Below, piece by piece: positions 49,583 through 57,700 of a DNA stretch of 64,000 nucleotides (within the stretch, counting starts at the first letter, position 1; every line of letters starts with the position of its first letter). A model generated the notes under the pieces. It worked only from the letters and a program-made list of their open reading frames with translations. It was not told the DNA's origin and made no database searches. Position numbers and translations under genes: made by a program. This stretch comes from Hyphomicrobiaceae bacterium (lineage in GTDB: Bacteria; Pseudomonadota; Alphaproteobacteria; Rhizobiales; Devosiaceae). The DNA lies in the NCBI GenBank assembly GCA_020638095.1, contig JACKJF010000003.1, positions 1,302,001 through 1,366,000 of the forward strand, written 5' to 3'.

Positions 49583-49715
49583 AGCATGTTCAGGAGTTGA
49601 GCGGCATCGGCATCGATCCGGTGGATCGATGCGCCGCGAGACGCGTAGCGGTTTTCCGGTTCGAACATGCGATAATTCAGACGCATCGGCCATGCGTTTT
49701 GATTCAATCAAAACG
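49583..49715. repeat. Nested palindromic intergenic element (RIME-like)
   Basis: Three inverted repeats are packed into 133 bases. The outer pair is GCATGTTC (49584-49591) with GAACATGC (49663-49670). An inner perfect hairpin is GCATCGATCC (49610-49619) with GGATCGATGC (49623-49632). A third is CGTTTTGAT (49695-49703) with ATCAAAACG (49707-49715). The GTTTTCCGG stretch followed by the ATGC palindrome is typical of dispersed intergenic mosaic elements of rhizobia. Only one copy is seen in this window. Confidence 0.5.
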
Positions 49716-49724
49716 TGAGATGAC

Positions 49725-50672
49725 CTAGACCTGATCTGCAATCCGCGCGTTCTGGACCCAGCCGACCGGCCCGAAGGAGAGCCGGACCTTTCCAAGATCG
49801 GCCAGATATTCAAGATGGGCCGCGACGGTCATCGCCGCCGCCCGGCGGATCGATGCATTCGCATCCGGATAGAGTCGCGACACGAGATCACCGACCGGTT
49901 TTTCCCCGTCGGAGAGGGCGAGGAGAATCTGCCTGTTGCGCTGCTGGCGGTGAAAGAGAAGCGCGCGTGCATAGGCTGGACCGTCACTGATCGGGCCGCC
50001 ATGCGCTGGCAAGTAGGTGGAGTAGCCCGCATTCATGATCTTTTCGAGCGAAGCGAAATAGTCGGCCATGCTGCCGTCTGGTACAGCGACGAGCGTGCTG
50101 TTCCAGCCCATCACATGGTCGCCGGAAAAGAGCAAAGGCGTGCCCTGCACCCCGAAACAGAGATGATTGGCGCAGTGGCCGGGCGTCGCGATCACCTCAA
50201 GGGAAACCCCGCCTGCGTCAATAACATCGCCATCGGCGAGCGTTCGGTCGGGCACCAGTGACCAGTCGCAACTCGCGATCAGCGGATTGACCTCGAACCG
50301 GCGTAACCTTCGGGATGTTTTGTGCCGTCCGCCGAACCAGATCGGCGTGCCGCCGGTGCGCCGCGACAGTTTACGCGCAAGCCGCGAATGATCCTTGTGG
50401 GTATGCGTGAGAATGATCGCCCTGAGCGGCCGCCCGCCGATCGCGGATGTCAGCGCTTCAAGATGCCTCCCGTCGTCCGGCCCGGGATCGAGAACGAAGA
50501 GTTCTTTCGTACCGATCAGAAAGGAATTGGTGCCGGTGAACGTGTAAGGGCTGGCGTTGGGAGCCGTCACCCGTGTGAGGCCGTCGCCGACTTGAATAGG
50601 TTCGCCGGGCTGGGCGTCGAATTGCCTTTGGAAGTTCAGGCCTGCCGCAACGTGTGGGGGCGCTTCCGACAT
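49725..50672 (-). CDS. Metallo-beta-lactamase-fold hydrolase
   Basis: 315 residues. The metal-binding motif THTHKDHSRLARKL (HxHxDH) is near residue 90. Further ligands lie in ATPGHCANHLCF, FSGDHVMGW and PAHGG. It contains a C-terminal winged-helix-like extension (AAAMTVAAHLEYLADLGKV) shared with glyoxalase II/LACTB2-like proteins. The substrate is unknown. It is divergent from bioY. Confidence 0.9.
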   Translation of the reverse strand: MSEAPPHVAAGLNFQRQFDAQPGEPIQVGDGLTRVTAPNASPYTFTGTNSFLIGTKELFVLDPGPDDGRHLEALTSAIGGRPLRAIILTHTHKDHSRLARKLSRRTGGTPIWFGGRHKTSRRLRRFEVNPLIASCDWSLVPDRTLADGDVIDAGGVSLEVIATPGHCANHLCFGVQGTPLLFSGDHVMGWNSTLVAVPDGSMADYFASLEKIMNAGYSTYLPAHGGPISDGPAYARALLFHRQQRNRQILLALSDGEKPVGDLVSRLYPDANASIRRAAAMTVAAHLEYLADLGKVRLSFGPVGWVQNARIADQV

Positions 50673-50737
50673 TGCGTTTTGGGGTTCCGCCGGTTAGGAG
50701 TGAGCCATCATGCAACGCTGAACGGGGGGTTCCAGCC

Positions 50738-51355
50738 ATGCCGCTTCTGTCCGCCACGCCAAACACACTTCTGGGGCGCGCGCAACCCAAATCCGAGCCG
50801 ACACGGATCGCCTGGAACCTGTCGCTGATCATGCTTGGTACGGCGCTTCTGGCTCTCTCGGCCCAGTTCAAGGTGCCGACCTGGCCGGTTCCGGTGACCC
50901 TGCAAACCCTGGCCGTCGCCTTCCTTGCGGCGACCTTCGGTGCCCGCATCGGCGTCGCGACGGTGTTGCTCTATCTCGCCGAGGGCCTGGCCGGCATGCC
51001 CGTCTTTGCGTCGGGTGGCGGGCCGCTCTATCTTTTCGGTCCGACCGGCGGCTTCCTGATCGCCTACATTCCGATGGCATTGGTCATCGGCATGGCGGCC
51101 GATCGCGGCGCCTCTTCGAGCTTCCTGAAGCTTTTCGGTGCCATGTTGATCGGCGAACTGTTCGTCTTCGGGTTCGGCTATCTCTGGCTTCTGGCGCTTG
51201 CCGGAAATGCGACCTGGGTCGATCAGGCGCGGCCGGTTGCATCCGCCTTCGAAAAGGCGGTTCAGCCCTTCGTGATCTGGGACGTGGTCAAGATGGCTCT
51301 CGCTGCGATCATGGTGACGGGAACCTACACCTATCTCGAATCCCGCAAGCGCTAG
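50738..51355 (+). CDS. bioY: Biotin transporter S component BioY
   Basis: 205 residues with six hydrophobic segments. The signatures VPTWPVPVTLQTLAVAFLAATFGARIG and FASGGGPLYLFGPTGGFLIAY are diagnostic of BioY, the substrate-binding unit of the ECF biotin importer. No BioM/BioN genes are nearby; solitary BioY can transport or use shared modules. An intrinsic terminator follows 24 bases after the stop. Confidence 0.93.
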   Translation: MPLLSATPNTLLGRAQPKSEPTRIAWNLSLIMLGTALLALSAQFKVPTWPVPVTLQTLAVAFLAATFGARIGVATVLLYLAEGLAGMPVFASGGGPLYLFGPTGGFLIAYIPMALVIGMAADRGASSSFLKLFGAMLIGELFVFGFGYLWLLALAGNATWVDQARPVASAFEKAVQPFVIWDVVKMALAAIMVTGTYTYLESRKR

Positions 51356-51378
51356 GCGCTTCAAAATTCCAGTTTCCG

Positions 51379-51406
51379 AAAGCCGGCTCTTTGGAGCCGG
51401 CTTTTT
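51379..51406 (+). terminator. Intrinsic terminator after bioY
   Basis: A perfect stem, AGCCGGCTC (51381-51389) with GAGCCGGCT (51394-51402), has the loop TTTG and is preceded by AA and followed by a T run. It is a canonical rho-independent terminator. Confidence 0.88.
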
Positions 51407-51668
51407 GATTCCGGCAATTGGTTTGGCGTGCGCAGCATATCCTCGAGGCAAGTACGTCTAAGGGCGCTCGCACGCCGGGAAAGCTGCGTAGCCCGAAGCG
51501 GCGGCCTGCAAATCCGGGGTGGGCAACAATGTTGTCCGGTCTATCTCGCACAAAAAAACTGAATGGCAGCACAATTCGATTGGAGACAGGCGCGCGAGAC
51601 TGTGCAATCTGGTGATCTGACCTGCGGCGAGCGGCGCCGTGGATGGGATAGACAGGAGTTCATGCGCC
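51407..51668 (+). other. Leader region of the second RTX gene, possibly structured, no gene
   Basis: No coding sequence is supported here. Two potential RNA structures are visible. GGCGTGCG (about 51424) can pair with CGCACGCC about 40 bases later, and GGCAAC/GTTGTCC forms a small hairpin around 51520-51540. I could not match these to a named riboswitch class. AGGAG at 51654-51658 is the likely ribosome binding site of the downstream gene. Confidence 0.3.
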
Positions 51669-53870
51669 GTGACCACAACAACGATAAACGCCGACCTGCC
51701 AGAAAGTACAGCAACCACCGCGGAACTGGCGGTGGGTGACACGATCATCACCAACGTTGGCTTCGCAGGCGACTTCGACTGGATTCATGTTCGGTTGAAG
51801 CGAGGGGTCACCTATGTCTTTACGATGACGGCCGATAACGGCACAGGCATCGACGCCTCGATCTTCGTGCACAACGCGGCCGGAAACACTGTCCAAAGCG
51901 TCGACAATGGCACCGGACTGGTGGAACAAATCCAGTTCACTGCTGTCGGTGGTGCGCTGTGGCAGGACTTTTATCTCGATGTGGGCGACTTCAACAGTAG
52001 TGCGACGGGCCAGTACTCGATCTCAATGATTAAGATGCCGCCGTTCGGGTTGAATGATGTTCCTGGCGACGCGACCACCACTGCGACCCTGTCGACCAGC
52101 ACTCCGGTTTCCTCCGACATCGCCGCGGATGCGGATCAGGATTGGTACCGTGTCGACCTGGTGCAGGGCACGACCTATACGTTCAACATGACGCTCAACG
52201 GCGTTTCCAACCTTCATAGCCATCTGGTTCTGCACGATGCCAATGGCAATGTGCTGGTCGACGACTTCGAAGGCGCGCGGGACAACGCCTCTCAACTGAC
52301 CTTTACCGCGACACAAACGGGCACGTTCTTCCTCGATGCCGGCACGTTTCGAGACCCCGGCAACTACGATCTCACAATGGTCGAGGGCTCGCCCTTCGGC
52401 CCTGGTGACATTGCCGGCGACAAGAACACCACCCAAACCCTGCACGACGGCGATGTCGTGACGTCGGACATTGCCCCGTTTTCCGGTGATGACGATGAGG
52501 ATTGGTTCGCGGTCCACATGAAGAAGGGCGACACCTATTTCTTCAGCATGTCCGCCACCGATGGCTCGTCGCTCAATTCCTACCTTGGCGTGTTCAATGT
52601 CAACAACAAGCTCCTGGCGTCGGTTGAAAAAGGCCATCCGGATGATCCGTTCGGCTGGATCGGCGGTGGCATTGGCGATGTCCAACTGGCCTTCACCGCG
52701 CCCAAGCCCGGTACCTATTACGTTGCGGCGACGACGGCGATCAACTCAACCAACCTCGCCGGTCACAGTGATGGTGGCTACGATCTCAGCATGGAGGTGG
52801 CCGACACCGGCTCCAAAAACAATGACAAGATGAACGGCACCGCAAACGACGATTGGCTGCTCGGCGGCAAGGGCAACGATCTGCTCAAGGGGCTGGGTGG
52901 GAACGATGTGTTGATTGGTTGTGAGGACAACGACACGCTTCGCGGCGGCACGGGTGACGACGCATTGGTCGGTGACGGTGTTAACTGGGATTTTTTTGGA
53001 ACCTGGGTTGTGGGCAGCCTCAAAACCGGCAATGACAGCCTTTTCGGTGAAAGCGGCGATGACTATCTCTTTTATGACCGCGGTGATGACCTATTGAACG
53101 GCGGCGCCGGGCGAGACACCGCCTGGTTCCACTTCCTTAACAAGGGGGTCAAGGTCGACCTTAGCCTCAAGGGCTGGCAGAATGTGCCGACGGGTCACGT
53201 CAAATTGGTCGGGATCGAGAATCTGGTCGGCACCGACAAGAACGATGTGCTCAAAGGCAATGATGCCGACAACACTTTTGAGGGTGGTGAAGGCAACGAC
53301 GTCCTGATCGGTGGCAATGGTGTTGACACGGCCGTGTTTGGGGATTGGCTCTACGGTGATTCACCAGTCACGGTCGACCTCACCAACACTGGCAAGCAGG
53401 ATACCGGCTATGGCATGGACATTCTGCGCGGCATCGAGAATGTCTTCGTCTACTCGATTTCAGCGGCTCAAGTCACCGGCAATGATGCCGACAACAGGAT
53501 TGAAACCGGTGACGGAAACGACACGCTGATCGGTGGCAAGGGCCGGGATTTTCTCGACGGCGGTAACTTTGACGACACGCTGACCGGTGGCGAAGATGGC
53601 GATGTTTTCCACTTTGGGGGTACTGACCCTGCCGTTGCTTACGCCGACTTCGGCCACGACACGATCACCGATTTCGAAGTCGGCAATCTTGACGAACTGC
53701 TCGATTATTCGGCCTTTGGCGCGGTGCAGGGGGATTTCACCATCGACCTGGCCGTCGGCCCGGGTGGAACCACCCGCATCACCTACAAAGCCTCCGGCGC
53801 CTATGTCGATTTGCAGAATGCCTTTTTCGCCAGCGAAGCGGATGTCTGGGCGCAAGTTACCCTCGTCTGA
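51669..53870 (+). CDS. RTX protein with N-terminal PPC-like domains
   Basis: 733 residues from GTG at 51669, with AGGAG 10 bases upstream. Three successive PPC-like (pre-peptidase C-terminal) beta domains cover about residues 10-120, 125-235 and 240-375 (…FDWIHVRLKRGVTYVFTM; DQDWYRVDLVQGTTYTFNM; DEDWFAVHMKKGDTYFFSM). RTX nonapeptide blocks follow ([58 protein letters not shown]) and a C-terminal secretion-signal region. There is no peptidase motif. It is presumably exported by a type I system and binds calcium outside the cell. A cysteine in the RTX array (LIGCEDND) is unusual. Confidence 0.85.
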   Translation: MTTTTINADLPESTATTAELAVGDTIITNVGFAGDFDWIHVRLKRGVTYVFTMTADNGTGIDASIFVHNAAGNTVQSVDNGTGLVEQIQFTAVGGALWQDFYLDVGDFNSSATGQYSISMIKMPPFGLNDVPGDATTTATLSTSTPVSSDIAADADQDWYRVDLVQGTTYTFNMTLNGVSNLHSHLVLHDANGNVLVDDFEGARDNASQLTFTATQTGTFFLDAGTFRDPGNYDLTMVEGSPFGPGDIAGDKNTTQTLHDGDVVTSDIAPFSGDDDEDWFAVHMKKGDTYFFSMSATDGSSLNSYLGVFNVNNKLLASVEKGHPDDPFGWIGGGIGDVQLAFTAPKPGTYYVAATTAINSTNLAGHSDGGYDLSMEVADTGSKNNDKMNGTANDDWLLGGKGNDLLKGLGGNDVLIGCEDNDTLRGGTGDDALVGDGVNWDFFGTWVVGSLKTGNDSLFGESGDDYLFYDRGDDLLNGGAGRDTAWFHFLNKGVKVDLSLKGWQNVPTGHVKLVGIENLVGTDKNDVLKGNDADNTFEGGEGNDVLIGGNGVDTAVFGDWLYGDSPVTVDLTNTGKQDTGYGMDILRGIENVFVYSISAAQVTGNDADNRIETGDGNDTLIGGKGRDFLDGGNFDDTLTGGEDGDVFHFGGTDPAVAYADFGHDTITDFEVGNLDELLDYSAFGAVQGDFTIDLAVGPGGTTRITYKASGAYVDLQNAFFASEADVWAQVTLV

Positions 53871-53918
53871 CGCCAGGAACGCGCCCAAAAACGCCGAGGC
53901 GCGATCAAGGGCGCGCGT

Positions 53919-54188
53919 CTAGTGTTGCGAGCCCTGTGCCTGTGCGGCGTTGAAGAACTGCACCAGCATCTGGCAGGCCTTGGCCACCGCCGAGTCCAGA
54001 TCGAAGGTCTTGAACTGATCCGCTGATTTGGTCTGGGCGCGGGTGTGGGCGATGACCTTGACCTCCATCGCCTTGATCCTGGCCTCGGTCGTGCCGGTCA
54101 GCGCGGCCTTTCTGAGCTCACCATAGGCGCGGATCATGCCGGCATTGACCAGCAAGGCCACCATTTCGTCTTCGGTTTGCGGAAGCAT
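53919..54188 (-). CDS. Small protein of unknown function
   Basis: 89 residues, predicted alpha-helical, with no signal peptide or cysteine pair (MLPQTEDEMVALLVNAGMIRAYGELRKAA, then a lysine-rich middle and AVAKACQMLVQFFNAAQAQG). I do not recognise a family. It is convergent with the RTX gene. The 120 bases upstream to the tRNA-Pro terminator show no other feature. Confidence 0.5.
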   Translation of the reverse strand: MLPQTEDEMVALLVNAGMIRAYGELRKAALTGTTEARIKAMEVKVIAHTRAQTKSADQFKTFDLDSAVAKACQMLVQFFNAAQAQGSQH

Positions 54189-54307
54189 TTCGATGTCCTT
54201 TGGGTTTCCGTGTGCCGGGCGGACGGTGTAGCAGAGGCGGGCGGCATTTCCCAGCCTCGCAGCGGCCGCGGCACACCGCCCGGGGCCATGGACCGGTCGG
54301 CGGCAAA

Positions 54308-54338
54308 CAAAAAGCCGGCCTCTGAGAGACCGGCTTTT
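54308..54338 (-). terminator. Intrinsic terminator downstream of tRNA-Pro
   Basis: Read on the minus strand just after the tRNA CCA end, AAAGCCGG pairs with CCGGCTTT, enclosing a short CTC/GAG-containing loop and followed by a T run. It is the expected terminator of the tRNA transcript. Confidence 0.75.
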
Positions 54339-54341
54339 GAT

Positions 54342-54418
54342 TGGTCGGAGTAGAGTGATTCGAACACTCGACCCCCTCGTCCCGAACGAGGTGCGCTACC
54401 AGGCTGCGCTATACTCCG
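54342..54418 (-). tRNA. tRNA-Pro (anticodon CGG)
   Basis: 77 bases with an encoded CCA. The acceptor stem CGGAGTA pairs with TACTCCG. The anticodon arm is CCTCG-TTCGGGA-CGAGG, giving anticodon CGG. The T arm contains the standard GTTCGAATC. Confidence 0.95.
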
Positions 54419-54551
54419 TCAGAATATGGCGGCGTTATATAGAAGCGAAATTGCACTGACAAGCCTGCCAGACCGGCCCATTTCGCCGCTCTGGGGTGCC
54501 GCCATGGTCATGTTGCGCGGCGCAGGCAATCGGTGTAGGAACCGGCCCGAT

Positions 54552-54626
54552 TGGGGCGTCGCCAAGTGGTAAGGCATCGGTTTTTGGTACCGACATTCCC
54601 AGGTTCGAATCCTGGCGCCCCAGCCA
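54552..54626 (+). tRNA. tRNA-Gln (anticodon TTG)
   Basis: 75 bases with an encoded CCA. The acceptor stem TGGGGCG pairs with CGCCCCA. The anticodon loop TTTTGGT between TCGGT and ACCGA gives TTG. The T arm is CCAGGTTCGAATCCTGG. It reads away from the tRNA-Pro gene, 133 bases distant. Confidence 0.96.
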
Positions 54627-54671
54627 ACTTCAACCACATAACCCGTTGAAATAGCTAATATTAGTCGTTTC

Positions 54672-54701
54672 TTGCATTTATTGCGGTTTCGACTTTATAG
54701 T
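54672..54701 (+). promoter_or_regulatory. Sigma-70-like promoter for the giant repeat-protein gene
   Basis: TTGCAT (54672-54677) and TATAGT (54696-54701) are 18 bases apart in an AT-rich stretch, unlike the surrounding DNA. They lie about 80 bases upstream of the ATG at 54784. Confidence 0.45.
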
Positions 54702-54783
54702 TTTGTCGCTGCCGGTCGCTCAAAGGACTGCTGAACAGGCGCCCGCATGGTGGCACCCCAATGGGACAGGGGAGTTGGCACGG

Positions 54784-57700
54784 ATGGGACGCGCGTCCGC
54801 ACCACGGCTGGTATTTGCTGCCCTATTCGTGTGGCTCATTCTGCTCGCGATGCCGCCGGCGCTCGCGCAGTCGACCGGGGCGGGCTTGCCGCTTGGCGGC
54901 CCGGCGCTTAGCCCCGCACTTTCGCCGCTCGAAAAAATCGCGACGATCTGCGCCAAATGTGCTGAAGCCGAGGCCGCCTATCACGCCCAAGTCGACGTTT
55001 ATGAAGCGGCGCGGCAGGCATACGAGGCCCAGATTGCCATCGTCCGCCAGGAAGCCGACCTGTTTGTTGCATTGCGCGAGACCTATGCGGAGCGCCGTGC
55101 GGCTTTCCAGACGCTCGACCATGACGCGCGCGAACTGCTCTTCGCCGGCAAGCTCTACGACTATGACGAACTCGTGCCGGACCGGGACAAGGCAGAGGAA
55201 GACGAAATCGCCGCCGAGAAGGCGCTCGCGACGGCGCGGCAGGAGCTCGATACGGCTCTTCGGGAACTCGAGCGCCTACGCCTGAGAGCCGTGGCGGAAC
55301 GGCGGAAGGCCCTGCGCCTCGAATCGTTGATGCACCAGTGCGAGCTTGCTTGCGACGTCGGTGAACTCGCCCTCGACGGCGCACCGGCAATCGCCATGCC
55401 CGCCACACCAACTGTCGGCGAAATTTCGCGAGCGGACCTTCCCGAGATCGAGAACTTCATCGGCATCGTTGCCAAATGTGCGAACTGCCAGCCACTTGCC
55501 GAACAGGTCAACTCCATCCGCTCGCAACGCCGGAGCTTTGCCGTTGACGCGAATTGGGCCTTTGAGACGCTAAGCGCCAACAAGCAGACCTTCGCGCGCA
55601 TTGAACATGAACAGATCGCCCTCGCCCAAGCCGAACGTGATCTCTACCAAAGCCTTCTTGTGAGCTTCACGCCCAAGGGGCCGGGCGAAGAGTCGATGCG
55701 GATCGACGAGGCGTTCGACAATGCCGACCAGTTGGATGCCCAGCAACGCCTCAAGGCGATCGCGGACAAGCGGTCCGAGAACGCCGCCGACATGGCGGGT
55801 CTGCAAAAACTCATTACCGACCAGCAAAAGGGGCCTGAGGAAGCGCTGAGCGGCTATCGCGCGCAGTCGGCCCTGCTTGCGGCGGCGGAGGCAAGGCTGG
55901 CGCAGTGCGAGGAAACCTGCGCGACCATCAGCGTCGCCGAGGGCGGGTCCTATGTCGACCCGTTCGTCGACCCCGATTATCCGCAACAGGAAAATGTCGA
56001 TCCCATCACGGCGGCTTGCGCGAAATGCCAGCCCGTCGCCGACGATCTGGCCAGAACGCTTTCAGACCGGCGCAGCATCGCCGGCGACATCCAGTCGGCC
56101 GTCTGGCTGTTGAAGGGGCGGAAGGCGTCCCTCGAAAAATGGCAGGCGGAGGACGAGGCCCTCGCTGCGGAGGAGCGTCAGATTGCCGACCTCATCGCGA
56201 GCGGGATCACCAGAAATGCCAAGATCGACAATCTCGGCCTCTACCTGTTCGAATTGGATGAGCAACGCACCGAGCTCCTGAACAACATTCTCTGGGCCGG
56301 CGATGAAATCAGCCGGCTTGGCACCGCGGTCGACAAGCTGATGGAGCAGTGGCGAAACCTCTCCGAGCGTGCCGACCAGCTCAGGATCGAACTGACCGAG
56401 TGCGAAAGGACCTGTGAGCAGATCCTCTCGCCAGTTAACCAGCTCAGTCTCGATTATTTCGATACGGCCTATCCCATCCCTGTGACGTTTGCGCCGGTTT
56501 CCGCCAAGTGCGCCGATTGCGACGCGGTGGCGGCCGAACTGAATGACGCCCTCAAGGCGCGTTACGAACTCGCCTCGAAAATCCAGTCGACGCAGTTCCA
56601 GATGCGTGCCAACCAAAAGCGCCGGGCTCCACTTCAGCAGCAGCTCGACGCGGTTCTGGCCGAGGAAAGTGCGCTCAACGAAACGGTCCTGAAGCAGCCG
56701 GGCGGACAGGAAACCGGTGAGCAGGCCAAGGACTATGAGCGGATCGACGTGGCGCGGAACCGGCTGCAGGATCAGGTCGATGCGATCAACAAGGCGGTGG
56801 CCGACGCCAAAAGGCAGCTGGAGACGCTTGTGGCCGACCACGCGGCCGCCGATGAAACGGTGGTCCGGCTGACGGCGGCCCTCGCCGAATGCGAAAAGAA
56901 ATGCGCCCCGGCCGGAGGTGGCGGCGTCGCGATTTCCATGCCCGCTCCCGACCCCAGCGAGTTTGTGACGACCAATTGCGAACCATGCCAGGCCCTCGCC
57001 AGCATGGTCAACGACGCCGTGGGCAGCCGTTATGCGGCTCTCCGCGAACTTGCAGAGGCCAATGAGAGGTTCCGGCAGGATCATGCCGCCGCCGAGCAGA
57101 GGCGCAACCGGCTTGAAGAGCTGTCACAGCAGGAATCGGCGCTCAACGAGGAATGGCTTGGCAGCACGGACGAGGCCAAAAGGACCGAACTCGACAAGGC
57201 ACTCGGCGACATAGATCACGAACGCTACGCGCTCGAACAGCAGGCGGCGGACGACTCCGGTGTCGTCAGGTCGGACCTCGACGCCATCGACGCGGCACAA
57301 CAGAAGGTTGATGACCTTGAGGACCTGGAGGCAAAGCTCCGTGTGCAACTCGCCGAGTGCGAGAAGCAATGCCAGCCGCCTGACGGTGGCGCGATTGGCA
57401 TTCCGGGAGCAAATGGCCAGCCACAATCGCCCTTCGTTTCGACCGACTGCGAACCCTGCCAGGCGCTCGCAAGCATGGTCAACGACGCAGTCGGAACGCA
57501 GATCGGCGCGGAACGTGATCTGAAAGCCGCGGAAGACAAGCTGACAGAATTCGAAGCGGCGGCGACCGCGCGTCAGGAGGCGCTTGATGCGGCTCTGGCG
57601 AGGGAGTCGGCGCTCAATGAGGAATGGCTGACAACCAGGGACGATGCGCGCAAGGCTGAGATCGACAAGGAGCTGACTGATGTCGACGCCGAGCGCAATT

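Noticed and set aside
49695..49715. TTGATTCAATCAA as a possible FNR/FixK box
   Set aside because: The half-sites are separated by three bases, not the four of TTGAT-N4-ATCAA. The site is part of a palindromic intergenic element between convergent genes, not a promoter.
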